Positions 60,101 through 64,000 of a stretch of DNA of 64,000 bases are shown one piece after another. The DNA lies in NCBI GenBank assembly GCA_037103525.1, contig JAZKLR010000664.1, positions 372,001 through 436,000 on the forward strand, read 5' to 3'. The notes beneath the pieces were generated by a model. That model was not told the DNA's origin and made no database searches. It worked only from the letters and a program-made list of their open reading frames with translations. The position numbers and the translations under genes are program-made. How positions within the stretch are numbered: position 1 is the stretch's first letter; each line of letters opens with the position of its first letter. This DNA is from Ganaspis brasiliensis (Eukaryota > Arthropoda > Insecta > Hymenoptera > Figitidae).

Positions 60101-63100
60101 CTTAATTTTCCTTAAGTCTATTAGACCTTTTGCAAACAAGTGTAAATGGCGACTAGAAATAAAAGAGTTTGATTTGTTTAACTGTAAAAAATAAACTTTA
60201 ATTTTTCACTTTGCGAGAGGGTTTTTAAAAAATTCAAAATTCTAGGAAAATCATGTTTTCTTTCTTCAACTGCTTAATTTTGATTAAGTCTATTAGATCT
60301 TTTGCAAACAAGTGTAAATGGCGACCAGCAAAAAAAGAGTTTGGTTTGTTTAACTGTAAAAAATAAACTTTAATTTTTTACTTTGGGATAGGGTTTTTAA
60401 AAAAGTCAAAATTCTAGGAAACTCACGTTTTCCTTCTTCACCTGCTTAATTTTCATTAAGTCTATTCGATCTTTTGCAAAGAAGTGTAAATGGCGACTAG
60501 AAATAAAAGAGTTTGGTTTGTTTAACAGTAAAAATTAAACTTTAATTTTTCACTTTGCGAAAGGGTTTTTAAAAAATTCAAAATTCTAGGAAACTCACGT
60601 TTTCCTTCTTTACATGCTTAATTTTCCTTAAGTCTATTAGACCTTTTGCAAACAAGTGTAAATGGCAACTAGAAATAAAAGAGTTTAGTTTGTTTAACTG
60701 TAAAAAATAAACTTTAATTTTTCACTTTGCGAGAGGGTATTTAAAGAATTCATAATTCTAGAAAAATCATGTTTTCTTTCATCAACTGCTTAATTTTAAA
60801 TAAGCCTATTAGATCTTTTGCAAACAAGTGTAAATGGCGACCAGCAAAAAAAGAGTTTGGTTTGTTTAACTGTAAAAAATAAACTTTAATTTTTTACTTT
60901 GGGATAGGGTTTTTAAAAAAGTCAAAATTCTAGGAAACTCACGTTTTCCTTCTTCAACTGCTTAATTTTGATTAAGTCTATTAGATCTTTTGCAAGCAAG
61001 TGTAAATGGCGATCAGCAATAAAATAGTTTGGTTGGTTTAACTGTAAAAAATAAACTTTAATTTTTCACTTTGCGAGAGGGTTTTTAAAAAATTCAAAAT
61101 TCTAGGAAACTCACGTTTTCCTTCTTTACCTGCTTAATTTTCCTTAAGTCTATTACACCTTTTGCAAACAAGTGTAAATGGCTACTAGAAATAAAAGAGT
61201 TTGATTTGTTTAACTGTAAAAAATAAACTTTAATTTTTCACTTTGCGAGAGGGTATTTAATGAATTCAAAATTCTAGAAAAATCATGTTTTTTTTCATCA
61301 ACTACTTAATTTTGAATAACTCTATTAGATCTTTTGCAAACAAGTGTAAATGGCGTCTAGAAATAAAAGAGTGTGGTTTTTTTAACTGTAAAAAATAAAC
61401 TTTAATTTTTTACTTTGAGAGGGTTTTTAAAAAATTCAAAATTCTAGGAAAATCATGTTTTCTTTCTTCAACTGCTTAATTTTGATTAAGTCTATAAGAT
61501 CTTTTGCAAACAAGTGTAAAAGGCGACTAGAAATAAAAGAGTTTGGTTTGTTTAACTGTGAAAAATAAGCTTTTATTTTACACTTTGCGAGAGGGTATTT
61601 AAAAAATTCAAAATTCTAGAAAAATCATGTTTTTTTTCATCAACTACTTAATTTTGAATAACTCTATTAGATCTTTTGCAAACAAGTGTAAATGGCGTCT
61701 AGAAATAAAAGAGTTTGGTTTTTTTAACTGTAAAAAATAAACTTTAATTTTTCACTTTGCGAGAGGGTTTTTAAAAAATTCAAAATTCTAGAAAACTCAC
61801 GTTTTCCTTCTTCACCTGCTTAATTTAGTTTAAGTCTATTAGCTCTTTTGCAAACAAGTGTAAATGGCGTCTAGAAATAAAACAGTTTGGTTTGTTTTAA
61901 TGTAAAAAATAAATTTTAATTTTTCACTTTGCGAGAGGGTTTTTAAAAAATTCAAAATTCTAGGAAAATCATGTTTTCTTTCTTCAACTGCTTAATTTTG
62001 ATTAAGTCTATTCGATCTTTTGCAAAGAAGTGTAAATGGCGACTAGAAATAAAAGAGTTTGGTTTGTTTAACAGTAAAAATTAAACTTTAATTTTTCACT
62101 TTGCAAGAGGGTTTTTAAAAAATTCAAAATTCTAGGAAACTCACGTTTTCCTTCTTTACCTGCTTAATTTTCCTTAAGTCTATTACACCTTTTGCAAACA
62201 AGTGTAAATGGCTACTAGAAATAAAAGAGTTTGATTTGTTTAACTGTAAAAAATAAACTTTAATTTTTCACTTTGCGAGAGGGTATTTAATGAATTCAAA
62301 ATTCTAGAAAAATCATGTTTTTTTTCATCAACTACTTAATTTTGAATAACTCTATTAGATCTTTTGCAAACAAGTGTAAATGGCGTCTAGAAATAAAAGA
62401 GTGTGGTTTTTTTAACTGTAAAAAATAAACTTTAATTTTTCACTTTGCGAGAGGGTTTTTAAAAAATTCAAAATTCTAGGAAAATCATGTTTTCTTTCTT
62501 CAACTGCTTAATTTTGATTAAGTCTATTAGATCTTTTGCGAACAAGTGTAAATGGCGACCAGCAATAAAAGAGTTTGGTTTGTTTAACTGTAAAAAATAA
62601 ACTTTAATTTTTTACTTTGGGATAGGTTTTTTAAAAAAGTCAAAATTCTAGGAAACTCACGTTTTCCTTCTTCACCTGCTTAATTTTCATTAAGTCTATT
62701 AGACCTTTTGCAAACAAGTGTAAATGGCGACTAGAAATAAAAGAGTTTGATTTGTTTAACTGTAAAAAATAAACTTTAATTTTTCACTTTGCGAGAGGGT
62801 ATTTAAAGAATTCAAAATTCTAGAAAAATCATGTTTTCTTTCATCAACTGCTTAATTTTGAATAAGCCTATTAGATCTTTTGCAAACAAGTGTAAAAGGC
62901 GACTAGAAATAAAAGAGTTTGGTTTGTTTAACTGTGAAAAATAAGCTTTTATTTTACACTTTGCGAGAGGGTATTTAAAAAATTCAAAATTCTAGAAAAA
63001 TCATGTTTTCTTTCATCAACTGCTTAATTTTGAATAAGCCTATTAGATCTTTTGCAAACAAGTGTAAATGGCGACTAGAAATAAAAGAGTTTGATTTGTT

Positions 63101-64000
63101 TAACTGTAAAAAATAAACTTTAATTTTTCACTTTGCGAGAGGGTTTTTAAAAAATTCAAAATTCTAGGAAAATCATGTTTTCTTTCTTCAACTGCTTAAT
63201 TTTGATTAAGTCTTTTAGATCTTTTGCAAACAAGTGTAAATGGCGACCAGCAATAAAAGAGTTTGGTTTGTTTAACTGTGAAAAATAAGCTTTTATTTTA
63301 CACTTTGCGGGAGGGTATTTAAAAAATTCAAAATTCTAGAAAAATCATGTTTTCTTTCATCAACTGCTTAATTTTGAATAAGCCTATTAGATCTTTTGCA
63401 AACAAGTGTAAATGGCGACTAGAAATAAAAGAGTTTGATTTGTTTAACTGTAAAAAATAAACTTTAATTTTTCACTTTGCGAGAGGGTTTTTAAAAAATT
63501 CAAAATTCTAGGAAAATCATGTTTTCTTTCTTCAACTGCTTAATTTTGATTAAGTCTTTTAGATCTTTTGCAAACAAGTGTAAATGGCGACCAGCAATAA
63601 AAAAGTTTGGTTTGTTTAACTGTAAAAAATAAACTTTAATTTTTTACTTTGGGATAGGGTTTTTAAAAAAGTCAAAATTCTAGGAAACTCACGTTTTCCT
63701 TCTTCACCTGCTTAATTTTCATTAAGTCTATTAGACCTTTTGCAAACAAGTGTAAATGGCGACTAGAAATAAAAGAGTTTGATTTGTTTAACTGTAAAAA
63801 ATAAACTTTAATTTTTCACTTTGCGAGAGGGTATTTAAAGAATTCAAAATTCTAGAAAAATCATGTTTTCTTTCATCAACTGCTTAATTTTGAATAAGCC
63901 TATTAGATCTTTTGCAAACAAGTGTAAATGGCGACCAGCAATAAAAGAGTTTGGTTTGTTTAACTGTAAAAAATAAACTTTAATTTTTCACTTTGGGAGA
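57188..64000. repeat. 42-mer HOR unit, copy 2 (cut by window edge)
   Basis: The second copy of 49,960-57,187. It still matches copy 1 at the last base of the window (64,000 pairs with 56,771), so about 6.8 kb of the unit is visible. The join at about 57,187 lies in an S-like monomer whose head is P/Q-type ('tttctttcatcaactac'), a hybrid not seen elsewhere in the window. Further copies may lie to the right. Confidence 0.84.
61800..61971. repeat. X-type monomer inside domain B, second copy
   Basis: The partner of 54,572-54,743, exactly 7,228 bp away, as expected if it was carried by the duplication of the long unit and not by a second exchange between the domains. Confidence 0.8.

Larger units (their letters stand above)
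1..64000. repeat. Continuous 172-bp satellite DNA array
   Basis: Every part of the window is the same repeat, in one orientation, with no unrelated sequence between copies. The start motif 'cgttttcc' or its variants (cgctttcc, tgttttct, ccttttcc) recurs at 1, 173, 345, 517, 690, 862, 1034, 1207 and so on, giving a 172-bp monomer with some 173-bp copies, about 372 monomers in all. Near-invariant blocks are 'ttttgcaaacaagtgtaaat', 'aaataaaa', 'actttg' and 'caaaattctag'. Base composition is about 28% G+C. Since 172 is not a multiple of three, reading frames rotate with each monomer and stops close all of them. This is typical of eukaryotic centromeric or pericentromeric satellites; the chromosomal location is inference. 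It does not match human alpha satellite or any family I can name. Confidence 0.98.
31811..64000. repeat. Domain B: P/Q/R/S/T/U-class satellite
   Basis: Same 172-bp repeat and phase as domain A, but a different set of classes. P: 'ctttacctgc', 'ttccttaag', 'gaccttttg' or 'caccttttg', 'gtttgatttg', 'gggtattta'. Q: 'catcaactgc', 'aaataagcc', 'gaccagca', 'gggatagg', 'aaagtcaaaa'. R: 'ttcattaag', 'tattcgatc', 'gcaaagaag'. S: eight Ts then 'catcaactac', 'gaataactc', 'gtctag', 'gtggttttttt'. T: 'gattaag' with 'ttgcgaacaag' in many copies. U: 'tgtgaaaaataagctttt'. Typical X monomers are nearly absent. No gene or insertion was seen. Confidence 0.88.

Noticed and set aside
1..64000. CRISPR array
   Set aside because: The repeats are 172 bp and contiguous, with no unique spacers; all sequence between any two conserved blocks is itself repeated.
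1..64000. Primate alpha satellite (about 171 bp)
   Set aside because: The period is similar, but the sequence shows none of the alpha-satellite words I know, and I found no CENP-B box. The resemblance is in length only.
1..64000. CENP-B box
   Set aside because: I looked for the pattern TTCG-4 nt-A-2 nt-CGGG on both strands in the class consensuses. 'cttcgcctgc' and 'gcgggagg' are the nearest words and do not fit.
1..64000. Transposon, LTR or insertion sequence
   Set aside because: Phase is kept across the window and no block departs from the 172-bp repeat, so there is no inserted element, terminal repeat or target-site duplication to report.
31811..64000. Inverted segment or orientation switch
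   Set aside because: The conserved word 'gcaaacaagtgtaaat' and its close variants read in the + direction on both sides of the A/B border and to the window end.
1..64000. Bacterial or phage origin
   Set aside because: No coding density, no RNA genes and a nucleosome-sized HOR satellite over 64 kb are not features of prokaryotic or phage genomes.

Overview
The whole 64-kb window is one uninterrupted, head-to-tail satellite DNA array. The repeat is AT-rich (about 28% G+C by hand count of one monomer), with a monomer of 172 bp and occasional 173-bp or shorter variants. I estimate about 372 monomers, all in the same orientation. I found no protein-coding gene, RNA gene, transposon, CRISPR array or single-copy spacer anywhere. 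This points to a eukaryotic chromosome, most likely centromeric or pericentromeric heterochromatin: the monomer is close to nucleosome size, the monomers are organised into higher-order repeats (HORs), and the array runs past both window edges. I do not recognise the family. It is not human alpha satellite, and I will not name a species.

The array has two domains that meet at about 31.8 kb. Domain A (1 to about 31,810) is built mainly of two monomer classes, X and Y. X carries 'gtttaag', 'agctctt', 'gcgtctag' and 'aaaacag'. Y carries 'gattaag', 'agatctt', 'gcgactag' and 'aaaagag'. They alternate irregularly, for example XYXYYXYY. Domain B (about 31,811 to 64,000) is built of other classes (P, Q, R, S, T, U) marked by 'ttccttaag', 'gggatagg', 'gtattta' and a long T run before 'catcaac'. 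Domain B is largely free of typical X monomers, except two chimeric ones.

Inside both domains, monomers form nested HORs produced by repeated segmental tandem duplication. Domain A shows 8-mers and a 7-mer (1,378/1,205 bp) at 1-3,961, a 15-monomer block repeated at an offset of 2,755 bp, a clean 21-mer tandem duplication of 3,616 bp (14,536-21,767), a block repeated at 2,065 bp, one at 1,033 bp, and a clean 7-mer tandem duplication of 1,205 bp (29,393-31,810). Domain B shows units of about 1,378, 1,723, 2,930 and 6,547 bp, a 13-mer tandem pair of 2,243 bp, and a very long 42-mer unit of 7,228 bp whose second copy runs off the right edge. Private variants shared at exact offsets support these relations.

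There are no genes to work together. The plausible roles are structural: nucleosome phasing, DNA curvature from A/T tracts, and a short dyad per monomer, as seen in other centromeric satellites. Those roles are inference. All periods and boundaries were read by eye from shared diagnostic variants, so boundaries are good only to tens of bases (sometimes a whole monomer where the sequences are identical).
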